64,000 nt of DNA from Polaromonas sp. (GTDB taxonomy: Bacteria; Pseudomonadota; Gammaproteobacteria; Burkholderiales; Burkholderiaceae_C). Made by a program: the position numbers and the translations under genes. Positions within the stretch are counted from its first letter, which is position 1; every line of letters begins with the position of its first letter. The notes beneath the pieces are model-generated. The model was not told the DNA's origin and ran no database searches. It was given only the letters and a program-made list of their open reading frames with translations. Of this stretch, positions 29,315 through 37,297 are shown piece by piece. The stretch spans positions 450,457-514,456 of the forward strand of contig JAAFJR010000002.1 of NCBI GenBank assembly GCA_013298945.1, read 5' to 3'.

Positions 29315-30334
29315 TCAGTCCAGCAACCCCGCTGCAAATGCATAAAACCCCCGCGCATTCGCCATCACGCTATCACTACTAGCAATGATTTCAAAATCAG
29401 GAAACCGCTTGCGCAAAGCCTTTACGTAAAACTTAGCCCCACCACCAGCCATCACAATTCTGTCGAACGGCCTAGTCATATCCAAGGCCGACACAAATTT
29501 GTTCACAATTTCAGCTGCAGCATCTTCTGCAATCCCTTTGAACTGCTCAAAAGAATAAATTCGTGATTTGTGTGACAGGACGCCTGTATTTAATGCCTCT
29601 TCACATTGCACAAAATCAATCACGCCAATACCAAGCGTTTTGCCAGCTTGAACAGATACTTCCCGAAAAATATGAGCAACACCACCATCAAAGCTACCGC
29701 TACGCTGCATATCAGGGCGCATGCCATACGCAGTAACCCAGTCAAACGTGTTGTAACCTGGGTCTACGATCAAGCTGACTGAATTGTCACCGGTCTGCAA
29801 GTTGCCAGCAAAGTTGCGTAAAGCACCAATAGGTTGCGGCAATACCAGCACCTTATCGATCAGAACATCGAACGTTGAGCCATACATACTTCGCATGCCC
29901 ACAGGTGTCGGCAAAGTGTGAATGCCGATTGCCAACTTTAACAATGCATCCCTATGCTCATTAAAATTTGATATTGGCAGCCCAACAGCCAAACCGTCAA
30001 TTTTGTGCTTTAAAGTGCCTGATTTCTTCATCATGTAATACATTGCACCGCGAAGCAGCGCCATGTATTCGTAATGCTTGATGTAATCCTTGTCCAGAAT
30101 TGAACTTGTTGACCCGGCCAGATAAGCCTCTGGCCCGACTAAAAAACTGCGATTATTCACGCCAATGGCAACTCTATCCATCGGTTGTGAAAAATCTGCA
30201 AGTGCATCATCGATTTGTCTTGTTGTCGGGGCGATTGATTTGAAAAGAAGTTCGCACGATTCATCTCGTGCGGAACCCCAAACCAGTTTTGTGTTGCCGT
30301 AACCAACATCGACGGCAAGAATTGTTTTTGACAT
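29315..30334 (-). CDS. ParM/StbA-like actin-type plasmid segregation ATPase
   Basis: 339 residues. Actin-like ATPases of this class polymerise into filaments that push plasmid copies apart, with a DNA-binding adaptor at a centromere. Visible: phosphate-1 loop DVGYGNTKLVWG near the N-terminus, second phosphate loop with DPGYNTFDWV near residues 195-205, and the adenosine-site glycines in VMAGGGAKFY near 300. It lies 50 bp downstream of a small same-strand gene, probably one operon. Its 3' end touches the RHS/ISL3 debris. Presence of such a gene suggests plasmid or integrated-plasmid ancestry for this region. No replication gene or ParB is seen. The exact subfamily (ParM, Alp-like or PRTRC protein D-like) is not decided. 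Confidence 0.8.
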   Translation of the reverse strand: MSKTILAVDVGYGNTKLVWGSARDESCELLFKSIAPTTRQIDDALADFSQPMDRVAIGVNNRSFLVGPEAYLAGSTSSILDKDYIKHYEYMALLRGAMYYMMKKSGTLKHKIDGLAVGLPISNFNEHRDALLKLAIGIHTLPTPVGMRSMYGSTFDVLIDKVLVLPQPIGALRNFAGNLQTGDNSVSLIVDPGYNTFDWVTAYGMRPDMQRSGSFDGGVAHIFREVSVQAGKTLGIGVIDFVQCEEALNTGVLSHKSRIYSFEQFKGIAEDAAAEIVNKFVSALDMTRPFDRIVMAGGGAKFYVKALRKRFPDFEIIASSDSVMANARGFYAFAAGLLD

Positions 30335-30384
30335 GAGGCTGAACCTTTAAGTGAATAATAAATTAAAAAATTTATGCAAAAAAA

Positions 30385-30831
30385 TTAAGCGTGTGATTGA
30401 AAACCAAAGCCGCTGCTTTGCAGTGCTCGGTCAGCTTCAGAATCGCTGCTTTGCAGTGCTCGGTCAGCTTCAGAATTAATCCTGGGAGGAGGGTGCTCTG
30501 GGCTTATGACTTCAGTGACGAGCAAAGATGTTGGTTGAGTCGTTTGGGTCACTATCGCTTTATCTGCAGATGACCAATTTCGGGCTAATTTTGCAGAGTC
30601 AGTGTCCGAGCTCAGTCGTGATGGTTCAAAGGCATTGGCACAATAAGTATGCAGAATTTTTAAAAGATGACGACGTTTAAGAGTGTGTATTTGAATCGAC
30701 GCCAGTCCAGACGCATCAACTTCGATTGCCAGCAACTCTTGGTACAGACGCGTTAACCCCACATCGTCCATCGACAAATTGACGGACAACCTGAGTTCAA
30801 CACTTTGTGTGGGATTTTTTGTTTTGACCAT
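30385..30831 (-). CDS. small hypothetical protein, possible partner of the ParM-like ATPase
   Basis: 148 residues, no family recognised. It opens the two-gene operon with the actin-like ATPase, so an adaptor role (ParR-like) is plausible by position only. The N-terminal part (VELRLSVNLSMDDVGL...) could be a strand-helix DNA-binding fold such as ribbon-helix-helix; this is a guess. The C-terminus contains an 11-residue unit repeated in tandem (SEADRALQSS twice), encoded by a 33-bp DNA duplication. A perfect palindrome lies 171 bp upstream of the start. ATG at 30831. Confidence 0.6.
   Translation of the reverse strand: MVKTKNPTQSVELRLSVNLSMDDVGLTRLYQELLAIEVDASGLASIQIHTLKRRHLLKILHTYCANAFEPSRLSSDTDSAKLARNWSSADKAIVTQTTQPTSLLVTEVISPEHPPPRINSEADRALQSSDSEADRALQSSGFGFQSHA
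30411..30476 (-). repeat. 33-bp tandem duplication inside the segregation partner gene
   Basis: Two adjacent 33-bp units, 30411-30443 and 30444-30476, appear identical and keep the frame (11 codons each). They encode the repeated SEADRALQSS at the protein C-terminus. Confidence 0.85.
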
Positions 30832-31002
30832 GCTCCTAGCTTAGACAACCAAACCCGTCATGCAAATTTGAAAAGCGGTGTTAATTGCGAGTCTTTTACG
30901 TAAGCGCACGGCAAACGGCGTACATTCACATCGGTACACCATAAATAACCTCAAGCACCACCGTTTTAGTCCAAGTGAAATAAATGCATACTCATTTTTA
31001 CG

Positions 31003-31020
31003 TGTGACACGCGTGTCACA
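31003..31020. promoter_or_regulatory. 18-bp perfect palindrome, copy 1
   Basis: TGTGACACGCGTGTCACA reads the same on both strands. It sits 171 bp upstream of the leftward segregation operon and nothing rightward starts close by. The same 18 bases recur at 44139-44156. Length and symmetry fit an operator for a dimeric regulator or a centromere-type site. A related gapped inverted repeat, TCACA-c-TGTGA, lies at 31318-31328. Confidence 0.7.
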
Positions 31021-31176
31021 ACTTTTGATGCGGTACGGTTTTTGCGGAAATCAGAGTTGCTGGGAATCCCAAAGTCGTGCGATTTGGTAGATGGTCATCG
31101 GATGGATTTGAATGACGTGTGAAAATCTATACTTTTCAAACGCATTGATCGACACGTATGCTTGAAAATTTACCTA

Positions 31177-31284
31177 TGCACTTTATGTGCAAATGGTTTT
31201 CCATGTCCGCTACAGCGGTATAGATAAAAATTTGTGTAGCTCACGCTACTTGCTAAAAAATTTCACGCACTCGCGTGTTTTTTT
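31177..31284 (+). ncRNA. evenly spaced run of four short hairpins ending in a T-tract
   Basis: Four small stem-loops: 31177-31191 (TGCAC/GTGCA), 31207-31218 (CCGC/GCGG), 31236-31249 (GTAGC/GCTAC) and 31264-31277 (CACGC/GCGTG). The last is followed by seven T (31278-31284), as in an intrinsic terminator on the + strand. Starts are 30, 29 and 28 bp apart. It could be a structured small RNA, or a replication/recombination site of the former plasmid. Stems are only 4-5 bp, so caution is due. Confidence 0.35.
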
Positions 31285-31291
31285 GTTGCCC

Positions 31292-31600
31292 CTACAAGGC
31301 GGTACAGGCAAAAACTTTCACACTGTGACATAAACGGTTAAACACAGAGTAAGGCACGTCTCCGCTGAGACCCGCATAAATCAATGGTTTCATACCCAAA
31401 AGCAAATACAGAACGTTCTCATTTTGAATAAGCCAACTAAAAAACGGATTAAAAGATGAAAAACTGCGTATCAAAACCCCTTCACGTTCATCTGCATATT
31501 GACAACAACATTGAGCATTTACAACTGAAGGATCTAGGCGACCAATAAAAGCAATCACAAAACTGACGGGCATTGCACCCGACCCAGCGATGCCAACCAA
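31292..31600 (-). CDS. hypothetical protein, doubtful
   Basis: Open frame of 102 codons from TTG 31600 (an ATG lies at 31573). It contains a hydrophobic stretch and FSSFNPFFSWLIQNENVLYLLL; no family recognised and no good ribosome binding site. It may be a remnant. The surrounding 30832-31693 holds no other gene I can support, only the palindrome and hairpins listed separately. Confidence 0.25.
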   Translation of the reverse strand: MVGIAGSGAMPVSFVIAFIGRLDPSVVNAQCCCQYADEREGVLIRSFSSFNPFFSWLIQNENVLYLLLGMKPLIYAGLSGDVPYSVFNRLCHSVKVFACTAL

Positions 31601-31693
31601 ATCAGGATGGCTATGCTGGGTTAAAAGTATGCCTGCTACTCAAGCTAAGGGCATTTATTTCGATAAGAAGCCGCTGGTGCTCCGAATCTGCAG

Positions 31694-31864
31694 ATGTGCA
31701 GACTACCAGTCGTGTTAGGGCAACACGCTAAAACCCAAATTCCTGGCGCCGAATGGCAAAAGGTCACTGAAGCAGCAAGCTTCGGCGAACCAAACGTACA
31801 GCACACGTTTGATCCGAAAACCGTATTTTTTTACGTCCAATGTGTTGGTTTAAGAGTTGATTGA
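31694..31864 (+). CDS. short hypothetical protein (56 residues), possibly a gene remnant
   Basis: ATG 31694 to TGA 31862. The translation (MCRLPVVLGQHAKTQIPGAE then WQKVTEAASFGEPNVQHTF and so on) has a protein-like composition. No clear Shine-Dalgarno and no family recognised. It may be the tail of a decayed gene lying before the recombinase. Confidence 0.3.
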   Translation: MCRLPVVLGQHAKTQIPGAEWQKVTEAASFGEPNVQHTFDPKTVFFYVQCVGLRVD

Positions 31865-31983
31865 AAAAACGATGGATCTTTAGCTGAAATTGAAAACGAG
31901 GTGAAAAAATGCATTTTTTGCGCGGAAGTGAACTTTGCTGAAGTCGAAGATAGTGACTTCATCATTAACCGAGTAAACAAGAA

Positions 31984-33384
31984 ATGCCAAGAAAAGCTTA
32001 CACCAGAAAACACGGCGTCAACCTTGGTCGATTGCCAAACTATGCAATCACCAACAACCCAGATGCCGACCACCATCCCGGTGCTATTGCACTATGTGTG
32101 GAAATGTTTAAATTTGTCACGCACAAAGCAGCTGTTCGGGTGAATGGAAAAACTAGTTCAGATCGAACCATTGATGCAGCCAAAGATGTTCTCGGTGAAA
32201 TGTGCCTGCGTCTATGGCGTTTGGGTTTTCGAGTACAAAGTATTGCCGCTATAAATGGCAAACACATTGAAGCCGTTGTGCGTGACCATTGGGCGTGTGG
32301 GGCGAGTCCAAAATATATGTCATCCATCATGACTCAACTCAACAAACTCGACGATTGGTTAAACAAACCTGGCATAGTGAAGTCAAAAGAAACCTATCTG
32401 CCAGAGGTTGATCCCAAAGAATTTGCGAACAGCATGGTTGCCGATAAAAGCAAAAGCTGGTCAGAAAATGGCATTGATCTTAGTTTGAAGATTGCTGAAG
32501 CAGATAGAAAGGATGCAAGGTTCGGATTGATGCTTCGAATGTGTTTGGCACTTGGTTTGCGGCGTTGTGAGGTTTTGCAAATTACTCCATGGAAGGATGA
32601 TAGAGGTGTTTACTTCGATATCCGACCAGGCATAGCCAAAGGAGGCCGTGCGCGTACTATTCCATATCTGTCACCAGCACAAAAGGAAGTCGTTCAGTAT
32701 GTCAAAAGCCAACTCAAGCGAACAGAATTTCTTGGCTGGACAGATCCAGTCTTACATGGTGATGGTGGCTTACTACTGCGAAATGAGAAACGCTATAGCC
32801 AATACATGGCAGATATTGGCATCACTAAAGCAGAATCCGGCGTCACTGGCCACGGTTTGCGCGCAGAGTACGCCGAGGATATGTCAATATTGCTGGGTTT
32901 GATACCGGCCACGCGAGGTGGAACCAAGGACCAAATGAGCCAGGAAGACGAAGACACGATTCGCTTGCTGGTCAGCGAAAACATGGGTCATTCACGAACG
33001 AATGTGACGAATGCCTACTACGGCAAACTCACCAAGAAAGTCCAGAATAGCCGGGGTGAGCGTTTGGGTTCCATATCTCTTAGTGGCGCAAAGCTGGCTA
33101 CCGTTTACATGAATCCACCGCCGAGAAAGAATATTCATGGTGAATATCCACGCTTGCAAAAACGTACGGTTGACGCTGCAGACATCGTGGTTGTCGTTGA
33201 GGCTGTAGTGGATGGATTGTTGGATGAAGTTGTAGAGTTTTCGTTCAAAGATGCGGATACCAAAATTCAATCTACATTTGAAAGATTCAAGGATGACCAT
33301 AACTTCGAAATTCAACGTGATACGACTGACTTAAAGCGTATAGGTACGGTACTGTTAAGCAAGTTTGGTGTATATACTGCGTGA
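31984..33384 (+). CDS. tyrosine recombinase / integrase
   Basis: 466 residues. Tyrosine recombinases cut and rejoin DNA at att-type sites through a covalent 3'-phosphotyrosine. The catalytic set is visible in order: Arg in LALGLRRCEVL (near residue 197), Lys in AKGGRARTIP, His-x-x-Arg in GHGLRAEYA, His in ENMGHSRTN and the nucleophile Tyr in NAYYGKL (near residue 350). The N-terminal part (about 1-150) fits a core-binding domain. A tail of over 100 residues follows the catalytic Tyr, longer than in phage integrases. The start ATG 31984 has only a weak ribosome site. It may have brought in or still move this accessory region; no att site was found. Confidence 0.85.
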   Translation: MPRKAYTRKHGVNLGRLPNYAITNNPDADHHPGAIALCVEMFKFVTHKAAVRVNGKTSSDRTIDAAKDVLGEMCLRLWRLGFRVQSIAAINGKHIEAVVRDHWACGASPKYMSSIMTQLNKLDDWLNKPGIVKSKETYLPEVDPKEFANSMVADKSKSWSENGIDLSLKIAEADRKDARFGLMLRMCLALGLRRCEVLQITPWKDDRGVYFDIRPGIAKGGRARTIPYLSPAQKEVVQYVKSQLKRTEFLGWTDPVLHGDGGLLLRNEKRYSQYMADIGITKAESGVTGHGLRAEYAEDMSILLGLIPATRGGTKDQMSQEDEDTIRLLVSENMGHSRTNVTNAYYGKLTKKVQNSRGERLGSISLSGAKLATVYMNPPPRKNIHGEYPRLQKRTVDAADIVVVVEAVVDGLLDEVVEFSFKDADTKIQSTFERFKDDHNFEIQRDTTDLKRIGTVLLSKFGVYTA

Positions 33385-33404
33385 AGCGTAAGAGGGTTAG
33401 GGTT

Positions 33405-34286
33405 TCAGTTTGAAATTTGACGCGGTTCGTATGAACCACGCTTTAAAGCTACTGGTTCAGGCACTAAACGGGCAATCTCTTCAATGCTCAAAACATGTTC
33501 ACAGATACCCGCTTCCATAGCTGGCGTTGCCCGTAGAGTTTTATGAATCTTAGCAAAGTTGTAATACATGAAATGCAAAGCAACTGCATTGTAGTGATTC
33601 TCGATTTTCTTACTGAAACCATTTGTCAAACGGGTGAAGCGGCACATGTGCATACGCATGGTCAAGTTTTGGCGCTCTACGTGAGACGTTGATACCTTTT
33701 CAACCCGTGGCGAACCCGTTACCGCTATTTTTTCAGCGCGTACAAAATCAGCAGAGCTATAACGGTGGTCAGAGCCTTTACCCATTGGTTCGCCATAGAC
33801 TTTGACCAATTTCGCGTAATCCACTTGATAGCCAAACGCTGTATCAACCGCTTTTAGATAGGCTTTGTGTCCATCAGTCGTAAGCTGTACACGATGGCTT
33901 AAACGGCTTGCTACGTCTTGCATAAACTCAGTCGCATACTCGGCATCACGATCACCGACTAAGTAGCTCACAATCAACTTGCTATCAGCGTCAATCGCTG
34001 TCCAAGTCCAAGTATCACCCGCTCCATCAGGTGCAGCTAGAGCATTGTTGACGTTCATAGCCTTGGTATAGCAGAATGACCAGATTTCATCACACTGCAC
34101 GTTTTGCGCTTTGATGTTTCGTACATTCGCCTCATGGTAAGCCGCACACGCAGCACCAACATCACGCAGTAGCTTAGTAACCGTGTTGATTGAACACCCC
34201 ACAATGCGTTCGATTGATCGCATGGAGTTTCCCTCTACCAAGAGCTGAATGATTTGGACTCTTTTTTCTATTGCTAGAACTCGCAT
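33405..34286 (-). CDS. IS1-family-like transposase (single frame)
   Basis: 293 residues. N-terminal helix-turn-helix (RVQIIQLLVEGNSMRSIERIVGC, cut here in two: RVQIIQLLVEG and NSMRSIERIVGC). The DDE residues follow: NVQCDEIWSF (D), LTTDGHKAYL (D) and STSHVERQNLTMRM (E), then a C-terminal FSKKIENHYNAVAL segment, as in the IS1 InsB type. It appears intact. It lies tail to tail with the recombinase (21 bp apart) and head to head with the HigA-like gene, so it may have replaced a gene upstream of the latter. I could not find convincing terminal inverted repeats. Confidence 0.8.
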   Translation of the reverse strand: MRVLAIEKRVQIIQLLVEGNSMRSIERIVGCSINTVTKLLRDVGAACAAYHEANVRNIKAQNVQCDEIWSFCYTKAMNVNNALAAPDGAGDTWTWTAIDADSKLIVSYLVGDRDAEYATEFMQDVASRLSHRVQLTTDGHKAYLKAVDTAFGYQVDYAKLVKVYGEPMGKGSDHRYSSADFVRAEKIAVTGSPRVEKVSTSHVERQNLTMRMHMCRFTRLTNGFSKKIENHYNAVALHFMYYNFAKIHKTLRATPAMEAGICEHVLSIEEIARLVPEPVALKRGSYEPRQISN

Positions 34287-34386
34287 TGCAGATTCCTTTG
34301 TTTTATTTCAAAGTGAATTATAAAATAATTTGTTAGCATAAATATAAAAATCTTCAAATCTTGGATTTTTGTTTTAAAATATAGAC

Positions 34387-35529
34387 ATGGACAACACTAC
34401 CCCACAATTTAAAACAGCGGGACAATTAATTTCAGCCTTAATGGATAGTCGAGGCTGGACTAATAAGCTGCTTGCTTCGGTGCTTGGCATCAATGAAACA
34501 GAGTTAGGCAAGGTCATTCAAGATAAAAAATCTTTGAGTGCTGAATTAGCAGTTTTACTGGAAGAGGTTTTTAAAGAGCCTGCTGATAGGTTCTTGGAGT
34601 TGCAGAAAAATTATGAACTTGCCAAAGCGCGAATAAAAAACATTCCCAATCCCAGACGCGCTAATCAGGCTGAGCTGTTAGGCAATTTACCAATTTCAGA
34701 AATGGTTAGCCGTGGATGGATTGCTGTGGAAAATACCAAAGACATAGGTCAAATTGAAAATGCACTTTCCAATTTCTTTAATGTGAACGCTGGCGCTGCC
34801 GTTCAACTATTGCCACATGCCGCGAAGAAAACGAATGTTAACGACGATGTTTCCCCAATTCAGTTGGCTTGGCTGTATAGAGTTCAATCCATAGCGCAAG
34901 GGATGATTGTGAAGCCTTACACAAGGCAAAAAGCAGAAGAGTTAGTTAAGCAACTAAAACCATTACTCTCCGCGCCACAGGAGGCTAGGAATGTGCCTAA
35001 GTTGTTTGCAGAATGTGGAATTCGACTTGTTTTTGTTGAGGCGCTAAAAGCATCAAAAATTGATGGCGTTTGTTTTTGGTTATCTGATAAAAAACCAGTT
35101 ATCGGTATGTCTATGCGATTTGATCGAATGGATAATTTTTGGTTTGTTTTAAGGCATGAGTTAGAGCACGTTATTCAGAGTCATGGCGTGCATGCTCCAA
35201 TGCTTGATATTGAGCTTGGGAGTGATTTAAATGATGCAATCTCTGTAGATGACGAAGAATACATTGCTAATTATGCAGCCTCAGAATTCTGTGCTCCAAA
35301 AGCAAAGATTGACAGTTTTATTGCTCGAAAAGCACCACTTTTCCCAGAAAAAGATTTTCAGGGATTTGTAAAATTGCTCGGCGTACACCCCTCTTTGGTC
35401 GCGGGTCAGATACGGCATAAAACTGGACGCTATGAGTTATTTAATTCGCACAATGTAAAAATTCGTGAGTACGTTATTCCTAGCGGAATTGTTGATGGGT
35501 GGGGTGATATTTATCCAGTTGTTTTTTAA
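34387..35529 (+). CDS. HigA-like XRE regulator fused to ImmA/IrrE metallopeptidase
   Basis: 380 residues. The N-terminal helix-turn-helix (about 10-65; GWTNKLLASVLGINETELGKV) is typical of HigA-type antitoxins. The C-terminal ImmA/IrrE (DUF955) domain carries the zinc-protease motif HELEH (in VLRHELEHVIQSHG, about residue 258) and a downstream EEYIANYAASEF helix with the third ligand Glu. Such proteins repress, and can degrade, toxin-antitoxin partners. No HigB/RelE toxin is found: the upstream side is an IS1-like transposase. The next gene, 18 bp downstream on the same strand, is the only candidate partner. A+T-rich promoter region 34287-34386. Confidence 0.8.
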   Translation: MDNTTPQFKTAGQLISALMDSRGWTNKLLASVLGINETELGKVIQDKKSLSAELAVLLEEVFKEPADRFLELQKNYELAKARIKNIPNPRRANQAELLGNLPISEMVSRGWIAVENTKDIGQIENALSNFFNVNAGAAVQLLPHAAKKTNVNDDVSPIQLAWLYRVQSIAQGMIVKPYTRQKAEELVKQLKPLLSAPQEARNVPKLFAECGIRLVFVEALKASKIDGVCFWLSDKKPVIGMSMRFDRMDNFWFVLRHELEHVIQSHGVHAPMLDIELGSDLNDAISVDDEEYIANYAASEFCAPKAKIDSFIARKAPLFPEKDFQGFVKLLGVHPSLVAGQIRHKTGRYELFNSHNVKIREYVIPSGIVDGWGDIYPVVF

Positions 35530-35547
35530 CTATTTAGAAAGTTGAAT

Positions 35548-36024
35548 ATGAGCACTAGAAATGAACGATTACAAAATGTCTACCGCCACTACAAAGAACA
35601 GACTGGTAACATTTCAGTAGATGCAGACAAGCTGGCAGAATGGGCGATGGCGCGTGGCATGGCAGCACCACAACCTAAAACGGCAAAAGAACTTTTGGCC
35701 GCTCAATTCTCTGATGCTCTTAGGGCTGAATACGAAACTGACGAAGATACAGGGCTTGAATATCGTAAAAATCACAATATACGATACCCAAAATCCGATG
35801 GTCGTCAAGGTTCGCTATGGTTCGATATTGATGATGCTTCTTATGCCCACATGAGCGCATCACTAACCAACAGAAGGCAACAAATGGTCGGAGATGCAGT
35901 TCACTTAAAAACCGATGAATTCATTTGGAATAAGAAAAATCCAAATGAACAACAAATAAAGTTACATATGGACTTTACAGAAGACGTACAAGAGAACTTT
36001 GCCCTAAAAGATGTAATGATCTAA
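35548..36024 (+). CDS. hypothetical protein, partner of the HigA/ImmA gene
   Basis: 158 residues from ATG 35548 (GAAAG upstream); a TTG two codons earlier is less likely. No family recognised with certainty. Soluble, acidic, with RNERLQNVYRHYKEQTGNIS at the N-terminus and GSLWFDIDDASYAHM in the middle. Only 18 bp separate it from the HigA/ImmA gene, so the two are probably co-transcribed. By position it could be a substrate, toxin or regulator in that unit; nothing in the sequence proves which. Confidence 0.6.
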   Translation: MSTRNERLQNVYRHYKEQTGNISVDADKLAEWAMARGMAAPQPKTAKELLAAQFSDALRAEYETDEDTGLEYRKNHNIRYPKSDGRQGSLWFDIDDASYAHMSASLTNRRQQMVGDAVHLKTDEFIWNKKNPNEQQIKLHMDFTEDVQENFALKDVMI

Positions 36025-36025
36025 G

Positions 36026-36226
36026 TTACTTCGATTTTTTCCATCGAGCTAAAGCCCCCAAACGTGCTAAATCAACTCGCTCATCCTTGGTTTGATTTTT
36101 AGCGCGAGCCAAACCGCCAGTAGCCCGTTTATCGGACTTCACTGGCGGTTTTTCTTCTTCCCCTGTAGCTTGCTGCACAATTGAAAAAGCTGTTTGATTT
36201 ACGTCTTTTTTCATACCTTTAAGCAT
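36026..36226 (-). CDS. small basic hypothetical protein (HTH- or histone-like tail)
   Basis: 66 residues (or 62 from the second Met, MKKDVNQTAF). The pattern KKDVNQTAFSIVQQATGE, then Lys/Arg-rich KRATGGLARAK and a C-terminal ARLGALARWKKSK, resembles small conserved hypothetical proteins of proteobacterial plasmids and islands. The tail looks nucleic-acid binding. Convergent with the preceding gene, 1 bp between stops. Confidence 0.6.
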   Translation of the reverse strand: MLKGMKKDVNQTAFSIVQQATGEEEKPPVKSDKRATGGLARAKNQTKDERVDLARLGALARWKKSK

Positions 36227-36766
36227 AGCATTTGATGCTTAGTTTGCAAAGATGGTTACATTACAAACTGAGACATTACCAAATTGTCTACGATACATAG
36301 TTTTGCCTCACAAAATTTTAAACGAATGTCAGCAAGTGATGCCAACTACTTGTTTTAAGGTCTCTAGGTCAGAGTCCCTGCCTTTATTCGCACCAATGGT
36401 GGTGTTGATTTCGTAAAGGTTTTTCGCTTCTGATTTAGTTTACGGCGTATTTTAATGTCAATCTTCAATCTTCAATCTTCAATGCTTTTATCGTTTACTC
36501 TGGTGCGGCATACCGTGAATAACCAAAATAGTAGTTAGATGTCCAGAAAAGCACGTTGCTAAATCTGTAGTTAAAGTCAATGGCATCAACACGAGTAAAA
36601 GCGTTTTTTCATTGACCAGTAGGGCAACTTGTGGCTTCTAGAAGAAGTCCTTGGTGTACCAGTTGCCAAGAAATTGCGAAATGCACCATCGGACCCAATG
36701 GCAGATGGTTTGATGCGATCAAGCAATTTTTTTTTGGCAATGGATCACATAGCTCGTGAATTAGCC
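36227..36766. other. 540 bp without a supported gene; decayed coding sequence
   Basis: Contains a short run of a 7-bp repeat (TCTTCAA three times near 36460-36482). At 36640-36770 on the + strand an open stretch reads LGVPVAKKLRNAPSDPMADG then LMRSSNFFLAMDHIAREL, which looks like the tail of a lost gene. No start and no family recognised. Confidence 0.4.
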
Positions 36767-37297
36767 TTATGCCTCAAGTAACTTTTTAACAGCAATCGTC
36801 AGGTTTGCTAAATTCGGTGTGTGGATTACGGTAAGTTGTACCTCAAGCTCATTGCAAACTGCCTGGGCATGGGTTGACTCTGCTTCGGCCAATTCGGAAA
36901 TGGACTGAATATCATGTGAGCCTTGGTCTCTCAGCGCCAATCTACTAGCGATGATGTTTGACTCCTCAGTGAGCAGAATCACACCCGTTAGGTTAAGCGC
37001 CTTAAACACCGCAGTCTCCAGTGGGGTCAAAGCGCTCTGAACATTTCGCAGTACAAAATGACCATCGAGCAATATGTTTGGATGGGTCAAGCGTCTTTGA
37101 GCAACAGCTCGTATCAAAGCCAGTTGGTTGTTATCTAGATCAAAAGTCTTCTTGTCAGTTCCCCACGTAGCCTGTCCCTTTTCATCACGAATAAGTTGAC
37201 TGGCAGTAAAGTGGCTGATTCCAAGCGCGTTCGCGACAGGTGTACCTAGAAACCCTTTCCCAACACCATGCACGCCTGCTAAGAAGATGACACTCAT
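36767..37297 (-). CDS. P-loop nucleotide kinase-like protein (AAA_18/AAA_33 type)
   Basis: 176 residues, last gene of the leftward operon. The N-terminal FLAGVHGVGKGFLG is a Walker A loop (GVHGVGKG) as in adenylate-kinase-like and AAA_18 proteins. ILLDGHFVLRN near residues 75-85 fits a Walker-B-like strand, and RLALRDQG near 118 could be a lid arginine region. Predicted to phosphorylate a nucleotide or nucleic-acid end; the substrate is unknown. ATG overlaps the stop of the ASCH gene (ATGA), so translation is probably coupled. Confidence 0.7.
   Translation of the reverse strand: MSVIFLAGVHGVGKGFLGTPVANALGISHFTASQLIRDEKGQATWGTDKKTFDLDNNQLALIRAVAQRRLTHPNILLDGHFVLRNVQSALTPLETAVFKALNLTGVILLTEESNIIASRLALRDQGSHDIQSISELAEAESTHAQAVCNELEVQLTVIHTPNLANLTIAVKKLLEA

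Noticed and set aside
30878..31090. 70-codon + strand frame upstream of the segregation operon
   Set aside because: It spans the palindrome, has no ribosome site and no protein-like pattern; treated as non-coding control region.
31901..32143. 80-codon + strand frame overlapping the start of the tyrosine recombinase
   Set aside because: The first 25 codons look protein-like, but most of the frame lies within the recombinase coding sequence in another frame. No homology recognised.
36460..36485. Short direct repeats that could suggest a CRISPR array
   Set aside because: They are three contiguous 7-bp units with no spacers. No CRISPR-like repeat-spacer pattern and no cas gene were seen in the window.
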